DNA of 64,000 nucleotides from Brachyspira hyodysenteriae ATCC 27164 (GCF_001676785.2 NZ_CP015910.2:1798001-1862000), one strand, 5' to 3'; positions 18,860 to 29,374 are shown, counted from the stretch's first letter. Notes: generated by a model from the sequence alone, not told the origin. Numbers and translations: made by a program.

Positions 18860-19855
18860 TTAAATATTTTTTATTTGATTTACACATTTTCCGGTATTTT
18901 TGAATTCAAATATATTATCAATAGAAATACTTACCATATTAAGCAATGCTTCATCTGTATAAAAAGCAAAATGAGGAGTTATTATAACATTATCCATTTT
19001 GAATAATTCTTCAATAATTTCATCTTTTAAAACTATATCTTTTATATTTTTATTAACATATTCTATTTCATTAGTGTATACATCTAAAGCAGCTCCGCCA
19101 ATATGTCCGCTTTTCAAACCATCAAGCAAATCTTTATTATTAACTATTCCGCCCCTGCTTACATTAATAATATAAACTCCTTTTTTCATCTTATTAATAG
19201 AATCTTTGCAAATCATATTTTCAGTTTCTTTATTGTATGGTATATGATATATTATGGCATCGCTATTTTTATACAATTCATCTAAACTCACATACTTTGC
19301 ATATTGTTTTATTTCTTCTTTTTCTGTTCTTGAATATACAAATATATTTTTAGGTGAAAATCCTTTAAGATGCTTTACAGTTAAAGAACCAATCCTGCCT
19401 GTACCTATAACACCAATATTTAAATTTCTAATCTCTTTAGCAACAAGTCCAGTCCTAGTATAATTTCTATTATAACCATTTATAAGGAGATTATTATAAT
19501 TCTTAACAATAGAAAGCAAAGAAAGAATTGTAAACTCACTTACTGAATTAGGAGAATATGAAGGAACATTTGCTATTTTTATACCTATTTTATTAGCATA
19601 ATCTATATCTATATTATCATATCCAACTGATCTAGTGCTCATATATTTTACACCATATTCTTTCAATTTATCAAGTACTTCAGAAGTTATGGCATCTCTT
19701 GCATTGAAAACTACAGAATCAAAACCTTCAGCATCTTTAACATTATCAATATTTAAATGATGTTTATGTAATGTGAATTTTGTATTATATTTTTTTTCCA
19801 TTAATTTGAAAAATTCTGATTCATCATCTAAAAAAGAATATACAACTATGCTCAT
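18860..19855 (-). CDS. D-2-hydroxyacid dehydrogenase (D-lactate dehydrogenase-like)
   Basis: This is a 331-residue NAD-dependent dehydrogenase of normal family length. The nucleotide-binding motif is IGVIGTGRIG (147-156). Substrate and catalytic residues appear in YMSTRSVGYDNID (Arg75), VSRGGIVNN (Arg) and ITPHFAFYTDEA (His), with the Glu-containing segment between. The sequence most resembles D-lactate dehydrogenases and VanH-like enzymes, which reduce pyruvate to D-lactate and regenerate NAD during fermentation. It is monocistronic between a peptide-binding gene and an unknown gene. Confidence 0.83.
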   Translation of the reverse strand: MSIVVYSFLDDESEFFKLMEKKYNTKFTLHKHHLNIDNVKDAEGFDSVVFNARDAITSEVLDKLKEYGVKYMSTRSVGYDNIDIDYANKIGIKIANVPSYSPNSVSEFTILSLLSIVKNYNNLLINGYNRNYTRTGLVAKEIRNLNIGVIGTGRIGSLTVKHLKGFSPKNIFVYSRTEKEEIKQYAKYVSLDELYKNSDAIIYHIPYNKETENMICKDSINKMKKGVYIINVSRGGIVNNKDLLDGLKSGHIGGAALDVYTNEIEYVNKNIKDIVLKDEIIEELFKMDNVIITPHFAFYTDEALLNMVSISIDNIFEFKNTGKCVNQIKNI

Positions 19856-19978
19856 AAAGTTTCCTTTAAAATTAAAAAAATAATCATGAATATATAATAA
19901 ACTTATATAGTTTTTTAAGTATAGAAAAACTTATAGAAAAAGTTTGATAAATAAATTAATCAATTAATATTCAATAAA

Positions 19979-21007
19979 TCAAGTTTGAAAGAAAAATACA
20001 TATATTATAGCAATAAATACAAATATTATAATAGCACCCAATCCAAACATCATTAATTTAAATGTATTAACTTTAGAAAAGAGTTTTTCAAAGAAACCCT
20101 TATCTTCATCTTCAACGCTAGGTTCAGTATATACATCTTTTTCAGGATTGAATAATTTTAATTTAATAGGTTCAATTTCTTCTATGAAACAGCAATATCC
20201 GTCTATTAATTTTAATAAAATTTTTATAGATTTTTCTTCAACAGTTTTTTCTAAAACCTCAGCAGGAACTAAATATTTAGAGTATTTATCTTTTTTTCCT
20301 TTAAGTTCAAGATATATTATATTCTCTTCTACTGTATTAGAATTTATAGTAACCATAACCTTATCTCCAGGAACTATATCATTTATAGATTTTCCGCCTA
20401 TAGGATCAACTACAAATGAGGCATTAATAAGTTTATAAGTAGGAGCATGAACTTCTTCAGTTGAAGTATTTTCAGATGATGTACTATCACTAGTATTTTG
20501 ATATGCTGCATGCATAGAATCTGTAGCTTCCATTTCTTTATTAACATCTTCTATAGCCAAACGTACAGAATTAATATCAATAATACTGCTGTTTATATCG
20601 AATGTACCTATATGAAAATCCATAAATCTATTCATAGCACTTGCAAATACATCAATAATAGAAATACTATTGTTATTGCTTTGATATATTATAATATTAT
20701 TAATATTTTTACCTTCTTCAAATATATTTGATATAATATCATTAAATTTATCAAAGTATGTATTTTTTTCATTGTTTAATTTATTGTAAATTTTAATATG
20801 TTTATATAATTCTAACAAATCAGTATAAGCATTTAAAAAAATTAAAAGTTTTTTATCATCTGAAATAACAAATGCAACATCTATCAAACTGCTGCTATAT
20901 TTATCTATAAAGAAAACAAGATATATGTATTTGTTTAAATCACTATACTCAGCCAATATTTTAATAGCCAACACTTCATCATTTTGATTTATTTTTTGTT
21001 GTGACAT
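19979..21007 (-). CDS. tail-anchored membrane protein of unknown function
   Basis: This is a 342-residue protein. Residues 1-165 are mixed alpha/beta with no recognised signature, and residues 166-190 are a Ser/Thr-rich linker. Residues 195-290 form a beta domain that contains VDPIGGKSINDIVPGDKVMV, suggesting an OB or PilZ-like fold. A single hydrophobic helix at the C-terminus (about 318-340) would anchor it in the inner membrane with the bulk in the cytoplasm. It diverges from the TPR membrane protein gene. No function is proposed. Confidence 0.6.
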   Translation of the reverse strand: MSQQKINQNDEVLAIKILAEYSDLNKYIYLVFFIDKYSSSLIDVAFVISDDKKLLIFLNAYTDLLELYKHIKIYNKLNNEKNTYFDKFNDIISNIFEEGKNINNIIIYQSNNNSISIIDVFASAMNRFMDFHIGTFDINSSIIDINSVRLAIEDVNKEMEATDSMHAAYQNTSDSTSSENTSTEEVHAPTYKLINASFVVDPIGGKSINDIVPGDKVMVTINSNTVEENIIYLELKGKKDKYSKYLVPAEVLEKTVEEKSIKILLKLIDGYCCFIEEIEPIKLKLFNPEKDVYTEPSVEDEDKGFFEKLFSKVNTFKLMMFGLGAIIIFVFIAIIYVFFFQT

Positions 21008-21114
21008 AAATTTATACCTATCATAAAAAATTCTAGCCGTTATTATACCATAACTAAGATAATAAACAATACCAAAACATCATTATGTCAAAAAATAATT
21101 ATTAAAATAAATAC

Positions 21115-21143
21115 TTGATTTTTTTATGTTTAATTATTATAAT
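21115..21143 (+). promoter_or_regulatory. sigma70-type promoter of the TPR membrane protein gene
   Basis: TTGATT at 21115-21120 and TATAAT at 21138-21143 are separated by exactly 17 bp. The ATG at 21195 follows with ribosome binding site AAGAGG. Confidence 0.65.
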
Positions 21144-21194
21144 TGCTTATTCTAAATTAATAAATTTCAATAAATAGATTTTAAGAGGATTTTT

Positions 21195-21887
21195 ATGTCT
21201 GAAAATACAAATAAATTGCAAAAAAATGCAGAATTAATATTTACATATATATATAATAATAGAATAATATTTATATCAGGATTTGTTTTAATAATTGTAA
21301 TCATAGCTGGAATTCTGCTATATAAAGCAAATATAGAAAGTCAGGATGCTAGTAGTAATGTAGAATTTGAATCTGCTTTAGCTTTATATAATGTATATCA
21401 AAATGCACAATTACCAGCAGAACAATTAAATGACCCTGCTTTAATAATAGATATCACTTCAAGATTTCAAAAAGTATATAATGCTGCTAAAGGTAAAAAT
21501 CTTAAATTGAGAAGTGCTTATGCATTAGGATGCGTTTATTATGATATAGATAATTTTAAAGAGGCTGAAAAATACTATCAGGAAGTAGCAAATTCAAGAG
21601 GTTTTTATTTACAGGAAACAGCAATGTATAATTTAGCTAATACTCAAATAGGATTAAGTAATTATACTCAGGCTGCATCTACTTTAGAAAACTTTGTTAA
21701 AGTATATCCTAAAAGTTATTTGCTTCCTCAGGCCACTTTGACATTATCTGATGTTTATTTATCACAAAATGATAAAACAAAAGCTTTGAATGTATTAAAG
21801 TCTTGGGCTACTAAAAATACTAATAATATTGAATATCTTTCTTTATTTAGAGAAACTATTTCATTAATAGAAAATAATGTTTACTAA
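21195..21887 (+). CDS. membrane-anchored TPR protein (YfgM-like architecture)
   Basis: This is a 230-residue protein with a short cytoplasmic N-terminus, one membrane helix (about 28-46, IIFISGFVLIIVIIAGILLY) and a periplasmic region of three or four TPR-like repeats (KLRSAYALGCVYYDIDNFKEA; ETAMYNLANTQIGLSNYTQA; PQATLTLSDVYLSQNDKTKA). The layout resembles YfgM-type ancillary proteins of the Sec translocon and chaperone network, but sequence identity cannot be judged here. It is followed after 37 bp by the XPB-like helicase gene. Confidence 0.7.
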   Translation: MSENTNKLQKNAELIFTYIYNNRIIFISGFVLIIVIIAGILLYKANIESQDASSNVEFESALALYNVYQNAQLPAEQLNDPALIIDITSRFQKVYNAAKGKNLKLRSAYALGCVYYDIDNFKEAEKYYQEVANSRGFYLQETAMYNLANTQIGLSNYTQAASTLENFVKVYPKSYLLPQATLTLSDVYLSQNDKTKALNVLKSWATKNTNNIEYLSLFRETISLIENNVY

Positions 21888-21924
21888 TAAAATCATTCAC
21901 TATTAATACTGCAAGGAAAAAAAA

Positions 21925-23619
21925 TTGGATAAGAATGCTCCTCTTATAGTCCAGGGCGATGGTACTATTCTATTAGATGTAAGTACTAAACATTTTGAAG
22001 AAATAAGAAATTTCATGTTAGTATTTGCTGAATTAGTAAAAAGTCCTGAATATATACATACATATAGAATAACATTAGTCTCTTTATGGAATGCTGCTAG
22101 TTTGAATTACACATCAGAGCAGATACTTAATTTCTTGAGAAAGTATACATCTTATGAAATTCCAAAAAATATAGTAAAGCAGATTGAAACTAGTATAGAA
22201 AAATATGGAAGAATAAAAATAATAAAAGAAGATGATAAATACTATCTTATAAGTGAAGATAAAAATATCATAGATGAAATTCTTCATTATAAATTAATGA
22301 CTAAATATATAAAGTCAGAAATAAATAAAAATAAATTAGAAATAGATGCTACATACAGAGGACATATAAAACTTGCACTTATAAATATAGGATACCCTGT
22401 TCAAGATTTAGCAGGATACAAAACAGGCGAAGAATATCATTTCCATATGAGAGAAAAATTAGCTTCAAGCGGAGATGATTTTGCTTTAAGAGATTATCAA
22501 AAAAATTCTGTAGATGCATTCTATGCTGATGGAAAACCTGAAGGCGGTGCAGGAGTTATAGCTCTTCCATGCGGTACTGGTAAAACCGTTGTAGGTATTG
22601 CTGCAATGTATAAAACTCAGACAAAAACTCTTATAATAGTTACTGGTGTTACAGCATGCCGTCAATGGAGAGATGAAATACTAGATAAAACAGATATTCC
22701 TCCTGAAGATATAGGAGAATATAACGGACTTAATAAAGAAATCAAACCAATAACTATAGCTACATATAAAATACTTACATACAGAAAAAATAAAGAATCT
22801 CCATTCGTGCATTTTGAATTATTCTTTCAGCATAATTGGGGATTAATAATATACGATGAAGTGCATTTGCTTCCTGCCCCTATTATAAAACTTACTAGTG
22901 AAATTCAAAGTATGAGAAGATTAGGTCTTACTGCTACTTTGGTAAGAGAAGACGGACTTGAAAAAGATGTATTCTGTCTTATAGGGCCTAAAAAATTCGA
23001 TATACCTTGGCGTGAATTAGAAGAGAAAAAATTCATAGCTGAAGCATATTGTTATGATATAAGAATACCATTAGATGATTCTCATAGATCTGATTATGTT
23101 ATATCAAGTGATAAAGTAAAATTCAGAATAGCAAGCGAAAATGTTCTTAAATATACAATAGTCAAAAAGATTATAGAAAAGCTTGAAGGAAAAAATATCC
23201 TTATAATAGGTCAGTATTTAGATCAATTAAACGAAATGAAAAAAAGAACAGGATATACTATAATTACAGGAAAAACTCCTCAAAGTGAAAGAGATGTCAT
23301 ATACAAAAAATTTAAAACTGGTGAAATAAAAATACTTATAGTAAGTAAAGTTGCTAATTTGGCTGTTGACTTGCCTGATGCTAATGTTTTAATACAGATT
23401 TCTGGAACTTTTGGTTCAAGACAGGAAGAAGCTCAAAGATTAGGAAGAGTTCTTCGTCCTAAAAAAGGTGAAAATAAAAGCTACTTCTTTTCAATCATAA
23501 CTACAGATACTAAAGAAGAAGATTTTGCTCATAAAAGACAATTATTTTTGACAGAACAAGGATATCATTACGAATTATTAGATAAAGATTCATTTGAAGA
23601 ATTAGAATTTAATAATTAA
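21925..23619 (+). CDS. XPB-like superfamily 2 DNA helicase
   Basis: This is a 564-residue protein. The N-terminal 130 residues look like the helicase-XPB N-terminal domain, and an RDYQKNSVDAFY Q-motif-like segment follows at about 189-200. The motor has Walker A PCGTGKTVV (215-223), DEVH (311-314), motif III LGLTATLVREDG, and the C-terminal lobe with ANVLIQISGTFGSRQEEAQRLGRVLRPKKGE. Bacterial XPB homologues unwind DNA and are known from spirochaetes and some actinobacteria; their repair role is not fully established. The start is TTG at 21925, with AAGGA about eight bases upstream. Confidence 0.87.
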   Translation: MDKNAPLIVQGDGTILLDVSTKHFEEIRNFMLVFAELVKSPEYIHTYRITLVSLWNAASLNYTSEQILNFLRKYTSYEIPKNIVKQIETSIEKYGRIKIIKEDDKYYLISEDKNIIDEILHYKLMTKYIKSEINKNKLEIDATYRGHIKLALINIGYPVQDLAGYKTGEEYHFHMREKLASSGDDFALRDYQKNSVDAFYADGKPEGGAGVIALPCGTGKTVVGIAAMYKTQTKTLIIVTGVTACRQWRDEILDKTDIPPEDIGEYNGLNKEIKPITIATYKILTYRKNKESPFVHFELFFQHNWGLIIYDEVHLLPAPIIKLTSEIQSMRRLGLTATLVREDGLEKDVFCLIGPKKFDIPWRELEEKKFIAEAYCYDIRIPLDDSHRSDYVISSDKVKFRIASENVLKYTIVKKIIEKLEGKNILIIGQYLDQLNEMKKRTGYTIITGKTPQSERDVIYKKFKTGEIKILIVSKVANLAVDLPDANVLIQISGTFGSRQEEAQRLGRVLRPKKGENKSYFFSIITTDTKEEDFAHKRQLFLTEQGYHYELLDKDSFEELEFNN

Positions 23620-23620
23620 A

Positions 23621-23658
23621 AAAGTTTAACGAATAAAATAATTTACTCGTTAAACTTT
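23621..23658. terminator. bidirectional intrinsic terminator
   Basis: AAAGTTTAACGA (23621-23632) pairs perfectly over 12 bp with TCGTTAAACTTT (23647-23658). It lies between the convergent helicase and first DUF285 genes and is flanked by A and T runs on both sides. Confidence 0.75.
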
Positions 23659-23689
23659 ATTAAATTACAACGTATTTTATACTATTGAA

Positions 23690-26281
23690 TCAAGAAAATA
23701 AATCAGTCAATCTGAAATCAAAAATCATAAATATTAAAAAACTATAAACAAATCTTTTACTTATCTCTTCTTTGTTTTCGCTCTTTTGAAAATCAATAGT
23801 TATGTCTACCGGCTCATCATATTCTGTATCAGCATCTACTTTTGCAGATATAGTAAAAATATCTCCGTCATTTGCAGGAAATGTATATGTTATAGTCTCA
23901 TTATACCCCACTACATCATTGGTATACATATCATATTTTTTAGCAAAAAACTTGAAAGCTCCGTAACTTGCCTCTATGTTTTTTATTTTCTTTATTTCCT
24001 TTTTCAAATTATTTTTATCTAATTTTATAACTGTTAATTGATTTATAGGCTGTACTAATTCATAATCCTCAAGCTGTTTTCTCCATTTATTTATAGTATC
24101 ATCATCCATTTCTGCAGGAGTTGCTAAACTTATAAAATTATCAGCATTAATTTTTACTTCTTCATCTTCACAGTTTGAATAACTTCCATCAGCTGAATAT
24201 CTGAAAGTTGTTATAAAGTTTTTATCTTTATCATGCAAATTCCATATTAAAGCAGATGCAAATCTATTCATTAAATAATTATCAATAAATACTTCTTTAA
24301 ATAAATCATAACTGTATATATCACCGTCTATTAATGTAATACTTAAAATACGGGAATTATGATTAATAAACTTCTGTACTTCTTTTCTTAATTCTTTTAT
24401 TTCTTCTTTTAACTCTTTATCAAAGTTTTGAGGAGTCTTTTTTAATTCTTTATTATTTTTTATATCGAATAAAGTTAAACTATAATCACTATTAACAATT
24501 AATTTATAATCATCATTTAATATTTTTTCACCTTGAGAATTAAATCCGTAATTAGGTGTGCATCTTAATCTAAATTCAGTATAACCAATATTCATTTTTT
24601 CAATCAATTCATTAATCATTCTTCCAGCTTCGCGTCTAATTTCTGCTGTCTTTGTATCTGAATATATCTCATATAATAAACTCTGAGCATATCTGCTTTC
24701 TATATTGAATTTTATCATTATAAGAAAAACTTTTGAATCAATACCTAATGATATTAATTCAGATATCTCTTTTAAAGCTTCATCTCCTCCGTACATAGCA
24801 TAAAGAAAACCAGCAATCTCTGTGTTTTGATTTTCTAAATAAACATCTCTAACAAACTTTAAAAATGATTCAAAGTCAAGCAAATTAACTATATTATCAA
24901 TTTTTTCTAATCTGTTAATTGTTCTTTTTAAAGATAAATACTCTGAATATATATATTTTATAACTGTAATATCTACTTCTCTTGATTTATCTTTTACTAA
25001 AACATGGCAATCCTTTATAAACTCAAGTTTCTTATCTTCTTTTTTAGCATTGTATTTTTTCTCTGCATACTTTTCTGCTTTTTCTATAGTTGTAAAATTA
25101 TAATCTTTTGTAACAAATGAAAGCTCTGATGAAAAATCACTTTCAATTCTTTTTCTTAATCTTACAATTCTTTTATTTTTGTCTTTTGCAATAAGATCAT
25201 ATATTTCTTTAACATTAAATTTTGTTATAGTTATATAATCTTCTTTAGGATAAAAGGCTTGCATATATACTTTAAGCCTTGTATGCAATTTTTCCTCATC
25301 ATCACAAAAAATGCCAACTTCTTTTAAATTATCTAAATTCCAATGTTCTAAAGACTCATAACAATCATACTTATAAGCAAATCTAAATAGTCCTGCTGCA
25401 GTTATTACTTTTTCTGTATTCCATTTATCAAGAGGCTGATTAAAACTTTGTGCCATATAAAACATCATATCCATATTTTCTACATTAGACACATTCCAAC
25501 TATTTAAAGGCTGATTAAATTTAGTACATGAGAAAAATGTCTTTTCCATGTTTACAACATTAGAAGTGTCCCATTTATCAAAAGGCTGATTTAATTTATC
25601 GCATTGCCTAAATAAAGAATCCATATTCGTAACATTAGAAACATCCCAATCATTAATATTCTGATTAAAAACATCACAATATGCAAACATACTTGATAAA
25701 TCTTTAACTTTAGATGTATTCCAAGTATTTAAAGGCTGATTAAACCTTTTTGCCCTAATAAACATATTAGACATATCTTCAACATTAGAAGTATCCCATT
25801 TATCCAAAGGCTGATTAAAAAATTCACATTCCTCAAACATGCCTCTCATATTTTTCACTTTCGATGTGTTCCAGCTATTTAAAGGCTGATTAAACTCTTT
25901 GGCACCGCAAAACATAAAGCTCATATCTTCGACATTAGAAACGTCCCAATTATCCAAAGGCTGATCAAAATTAGAACAATAAGCAAACATATTATTCATA
26001 CTTTTTACTTTGGATACATTCCAATTACTTAAATCATGATCAAAATCTATATTTGAGTATCTTACCAATGCATTATATCCCATATAAGCAAACATCATAT
26101 CCATATTTGTAACATTAGAAACGTCCCAATCTTCTATGCCTTCAAAATCTTTTCTTTTACTTTCATAAAAAAGTTTACTCATATCTGTGATAAGACTTGT
26201 ATCAACACAATTAAGTTTTATACCGTCAGTAAATACTAGTTTTTTTAATTCTGTTTTTGTTTCTGGTTTATATTTTTTCAT
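23690..26281 (-). CDS. DUF285 (BspA-like) repeat protein with DUF4132/MolR-like C-terminus, paralogue 1
   Basis: This is an 863-residue protein without signal peptide or lipobox. Residues 20-300 contain about ten 24-25-residue DUF285 units of the form FNQPLDKWDTSNVENMSNMF. The remaining 560 residues are shared with the two downstream-numbered paralogues. They end in features that look like DUF4132: IWNLHDKDKNFITTFRYSADG and WRKQLEDYELVQPINQL. DUF4132 proteins are often linked to WGR/MolR loci of unclear role. DUF285 repeats in mycoplasmas and spirochaetes are usually on surface proteins, so a cytoplasmic version is notable. GGGAG lies eight bases before the ATG. Confidence 0.72.
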   Translation of the reverse strand: MKKYKPETKTELKKLVFTDGIKLNCVDTSLITDMSKLFYESKRKDFEGIEDWDVSNVTNMDMMFAYMGYNALVRYSNIDFDHDLSNWNVSKVKSMNNMFAYCSNFDQPLDNWDVSNVEDMSFMFCGAKEFNQPLNSWNTSKVKNMRGMFEECEFFNQPLDKWDTSNVEDMSNMFIRAKRFNQPLNTWNTSKVKDLSSMFAYCDVFNQNINDWDVSNVTNMDSLFRQCDKLNQPFDKWDTSNVVNMEKTFFSCTKFNQPLNSWNVSNVENMDMMFYMAQSFNQPLDKWNTEKVITAAGLFRFAYKYDCYESLEHWNLDNLKEVGIFCDDEEKLHTRLKVYMQAFYPKEDYITITKFNVKEIYDLIAKDKNKRIVRLRKRIESDFSSELSFVTKDYNFTTIEKAEKYAEKKYNAKKEDKKLEFIKDCHVLVKDKSREVDITVIKYIYSEYLSLKRTINRLEKIDNIVNLLDFESFLKFVRDVYLENQNTEIAGFLYAMYGGDEALKEISELISLGIDSKVFLIMIKFNIESRYAQSLLYEIYSDTKTAEIRREAGRMINELIEKMNIGYTEFRLRCTPNYGFNSQGEKILNDDYKLIVNSDYSLTLFDIKNNKELKKTPQNFDKELKEEIKELRKEVQKFINHNSRILSITLIDGDIYSYDLFKEVFIDNYLMNRFASALIWNLHDKDKNFITTFRYSADGSYSNCEDEEVKINADNFISLATPAEMDDDTINKWRKQLEDYELVQPINQLTVIKLDKNNLKKEIKKIKNIEASYGAFKFFAKKYDMYTNDVVGYNETITYTFPANDGDIFTISAKVDADTEYDEPVDITIDFQKSENKEEISKRFVYSFLIFMIFDFRLTDLFS

Positions 26282-26343
26282 AATCTTCTCCCAACTATAT
26301 TTAACTCAAATCATTCTGCTAATATACTATAGGCTGCATAAAT

Positions 26344-26383
26344 AATAATTAATAATGTTATACGGATAACATTATTAATTATT
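26344..26383 (-). terminator. 18-bp perfect hairpin between DUF285 paralogues
   Basis: Arms 26344-26361 and 26366-26383 pair without mismatch and leave a 4-nt loop. It sits directly after the stop of the second DUF285 gene, so each paralogue is probably transcribed separately. There is no long T run, so it may be an RNA stabiliser instead of a strict terminator. Confidence 0.6.
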
Positions 26384-26391
26384 TTATATAA

Positions 26392-28986
26392 TCAAAATAA
26401 ATCTGCTAGTCTGAAATCTAAAATTATAAATACTAAAAAAGTATAAACAAATCTCTTGCTTATCTCTTTTTTATTTTCAGCTTTTTTGAAATCAATACTA
26501 ATATTTATTAAATCATCATATTCTACATCCTCATCAACTTTTGCAGACATAGTAAAAATATCTCCGTCATTTGCTGTAAATGTATATGTTATAGTGTCAT
26601 TATCTCCTAATACATCATTGGTATGCATATCATATTTTTGAGCAAAAAACTTAAAAGCTCCGTAGCTTGTATCTATATTTTTTATTTTCTTTATTTCTTT
26701 TTTCAAATTATCTTTATTTAATTTTATAGATGTTAATTGATTTATAGGCTGTGATAATTGAGAATCTTCAAGCTGTTTTCTACATTTATCTATAGTTTCA
26801 TCGTCCATTTCTATAGGAGTTGCCAAACTCATGAAATTATCAGCATTAATTTTTATTTTTTCATTTTCTGTGTTTAAATATTTTCCATCGTTTGTATATC
26901 TGAAAGTTGTTATAAAGTTTTTATCTTTATCATACAAGTTCCATATTAAACCAGAACCAAATTTATTCATTAAATAGTTATCAATAAAAACTTCTTTAAA
27001 CAAGTCATAACTCAATATATCACCGTCTATTAACATAATACTTAAAATATGTGAGCTATGATTAATAAACTTATCTGCTTCTTTACCCAATTCTTTTATT
27101 TTATCTTTTAATTTTTTATCAAGATTTTGAGGTACTTTTTTTAATTCTTTATTATTTTTTATATCAAATAAACTTAAAGTATAATCATTATTGACAATTA
27201 ATTTATAATCTTTATTTAATTCTTTTTCACCTTTAGAATTGAATCCCAAATTAGGCATACATCTTAATCTAAATTCAGTATAACCTATATTAATTTTTTC
27301 AAGTAACTCATTAATCATTTCTACCGCTTCTTTACGAATTGCACTTTTAGTTGAATTTAGATATATTTTATATAATAAACTCTGAGCATATCTGCTTTCT
27401 ATATTGAAGCTTATCATTGTAAGTAGATTTTTTGATTCAATAGTATTCATTAATTCTGATATTTTCTTTAAAGCTTCATCTCCTCCATACATAGCATAAA
27501 CAAAAGCAGTGATAACTTCATCTTGATTTTTTAAATAAATCTCTTTAGTAAAATTCACAAATGATTTTAAATCAAGTAAATTAACCATATTATCAATTTT
27601 TTCTAATTTTTTAATAGTTTTCTTTAAAGACAAATATTCTGAATATATATACTTTATAAGATTGATATTTACTTCTCTTGATTTATCTTTTACTAGAACA
27701 GGACAATTCTTTATAAATTCAAGTTTCTTATCATATTTTTTAGCATTGTAATTTCTTTCAGCATACTTTTCTGCTTTTTCTATAGTTTTGAAATTATAAT
27801 TATTTGTAACAAATGAAAGCTCTGATGAGAAATCACTTTCAAGTCTTTTTTTCAATCTTACAACTTTTTTATTTTTATCATCTGCAATAAGCTCATATAT
27901 TTCTTTAACATTAAATTTTGTTATACTTATAATATCGTCCTTAGGATAAAATGCCTGCCTATATACTTGAATTCTTGTAGGTAATTTATCCATATCCTTA
28001 TCATCACAAATTATACTTATAGCTTGTAAACTGTCTAAATTCCAATTTGCTAAAGATTCATAATGATCAAACTTGCGTGCATAGGCAAACAACAACATTA
28101 CACTAATGACATTTCTTGTATCCCATTTATCAAGAGGCTGATTAAATTCTTCTGTAAAAGCAAACATATGCTCTATATTTGTTACTTTAGACATATTCCA
28201 GCTATTTAAAGGCTGATTAAATTTACCGCATGCTCTAAATGCAAATTCCATACTTTCAACATTAGAAGTATCCCATTTATCTAAAGGCTGATTAAAATTT
28301 TCACAGTCCTCAAATATATGTTGCATATTTTTCACATTAGATACGTCCCAATCATTAAGAGGCTGATCAAAAGCTTTACAATAACGAAAAGTCTTTGATA
28401 AATCTTCAACATTAGATACATTCCAATTATTTATATTCTGATTAAATTTCAAAGCCACATTAAACATATTAGACATATCTTTAACATTAGAAACATCCCA
28501 TTTGTCCAAAGGTCTATTAAATGCTTCACAGTTATGAAACATATCGCTCATATCTTTCACTTTAGATACATTCCAATTATTTAAAGGCTGATTAAACTTT
28601 TTAGCACCAAAAAACATGCCAGACATATTTTCCACATTTGAAACGTCCCATTTATTTAAAGGCTGATTAAAATATGTACAACCAGCAAACATATAAATCA
28701 TGTTTTTCACTTTTGATACATTCCAATTATTTAAATTAGAATTAAACTCTGTCATTGAATATTGTCCCAAAACATTGTAGTGCATATATGCAAACATATA
28801 AGACATATTCTCAACATTAGAAGTATCCCACTCTTCTATGCCATCAAAATCTTTTCTTTTACTTTCATTAAAAAGGTCGCTCATATCTGTAATAAGACTT
28901 GTATCAATATCACCAAGTTTTATACCGTTGTTGGTGAATACTAATCTTTTTAATTCTTCTTTTGTTGTTGGTTTATATTTTTTCAT
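26392..28986 (-). CDS. DUF285 (BspA-like) repeat protein with DUF4132/MolR-like C-terminus, paralogue 2
   Basis: This is an 864-residue paralogue of the protein at 23690-26281, with the same two-part layout. It has about eleven DUF285 units at residues 20-310 (for example FNQPLNNWNVSKVKDMSDMF), then a conserved helical region (YAMYGGDEALKKISELM; ESRYAQSLLYKIY). The DUF4132-like end has IWNLYDKDKNFITTFRYTND and a CRKQLEDSQLSQPINQL segment in which the usual Trp is Cys. AGGAT eight bases before the ATG at 28986 selects this start over the in-frame ATG at 29001. Confidence 0.72.
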   Translation of the reverse strand: MKKYKPTTKEELKRLVFTNNGIKLGDIDTSLITDMSDLFNESKRKDFDGIEEWDTSNVENMSYMFAYMHYNVLGQYSMTEFNSNLNNWNVSKVKNMIYMFAGCTYFNQPLNKWDVSNVENMSGMFFGAKKFNQPLNNWNVSKVKDMSDMFHNCEAFNRPLDKWDVSNVKDMSNMFNVALKFNQNINNWNVSNVEDLSKTFRYCKAFDQPLNDWDVSNVKNMQHIFEDCENFNQPLDKWDTSNVESMEFAFRACGKFNQPLNSWNMSKVTNIEHMFAFTEEFNQPLDKWDTRNVISVMLLFAYARKFDHYESLANWNLDSLQAISIICDDKDMDKLPTRIQVYRQAFYPKDDIISITKFNVKEIYELIADDKNKKVVRLKKRLESDFSSELSFVTNNYNFKTIEKAEKYAERNYNAKKYDKKLEFIKNCPVLVKDKSREVNINLIKYIYSEYLSLKKTIKKLEKIDNMVNLLDLKSFVNFTKEIYLKNQDEVITAFVYAMYGGDEALKKISELMNTIESKNLLTMISFNIESRYAQSLLYKIYLNSTKSAIRKEAVEMINELLEKINIGYTEFRLRCMPNLGFNSKGEKELNKDYKLIVNNDYTLSLFDIKNNKELKKVPQNLDKKLKDKIKELGKEADKFINHSSHILSIMLIDGDILSYDLFKEVFIDNYLMNKFGSGLIWNLYDKDKNFITTFRYTNDGKYLNTENEKIKINADNFMSLATPIEMDDETIDKCRKQLEDSQLSQPINQLTSIKLNKDNLKKEIKKIKNIDTSYGAFKFFAQKYDMHTNDVLGDNDTITYTFTANDGDIFTMSAKVDEDVEYDDLINISIDFKKAENKKEISKRFVYTFLVFIILDFRLADLF

Positions 28987-29061
28987 AATTAATATCCTCA
29001 TTATAAATTTTAATATATGTAAATAGTAGCATTCAATTAACTACAAATAATAATACTTATT

Positions 29062-29360
29062 TATATACTAAAAATTTTTAAGTTTGTCAATTTTTTTATT
29101 CAACTTTTTCCCGCCGCAAAAAGTTGCTGCCGCAGGCACGCTTCGCGAAAGTGCAAGTATAAAATTAATACTAAATCATACTAAAATCGTCTTAAATGTA
29201 ATGTAATTCATAAAATTAAAGCCAAAATGTAGTCTTTCGCGAAGCGTATCCGAGCCTGTCGATGATATAGCTTCTTTGTGGCAACAAAAGAACTGGGGTG
29301 CGGGGGCAAAGCCCTGCAAATATTTTAAATTTAAAAATTTATTTTTGGCAAAATATAGTT
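29062..29360 (-). repeat. interspersed intergenic repeat, copy 3 (inverted orientation)
   Basis: This third copy of the GC-richer repeat is on the opposite strand to copies 1 and 2. It separates the second and third DUF285 genes. TATATACTAAAAATTTTTAA at 29062 and the CTTTTTCCCGCCGC block are the complement of the right end of copy 2. CACGCTTCGCGAAAGTGCAA is the shared core, and CCAAAAATAAATTT at the far end matches the left end of copy 2. The repeat may have provided homology for the paralogue duplication. Confidence 0.65.
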
Positions 29361-29374
29361 ACTTAGGCATATAA

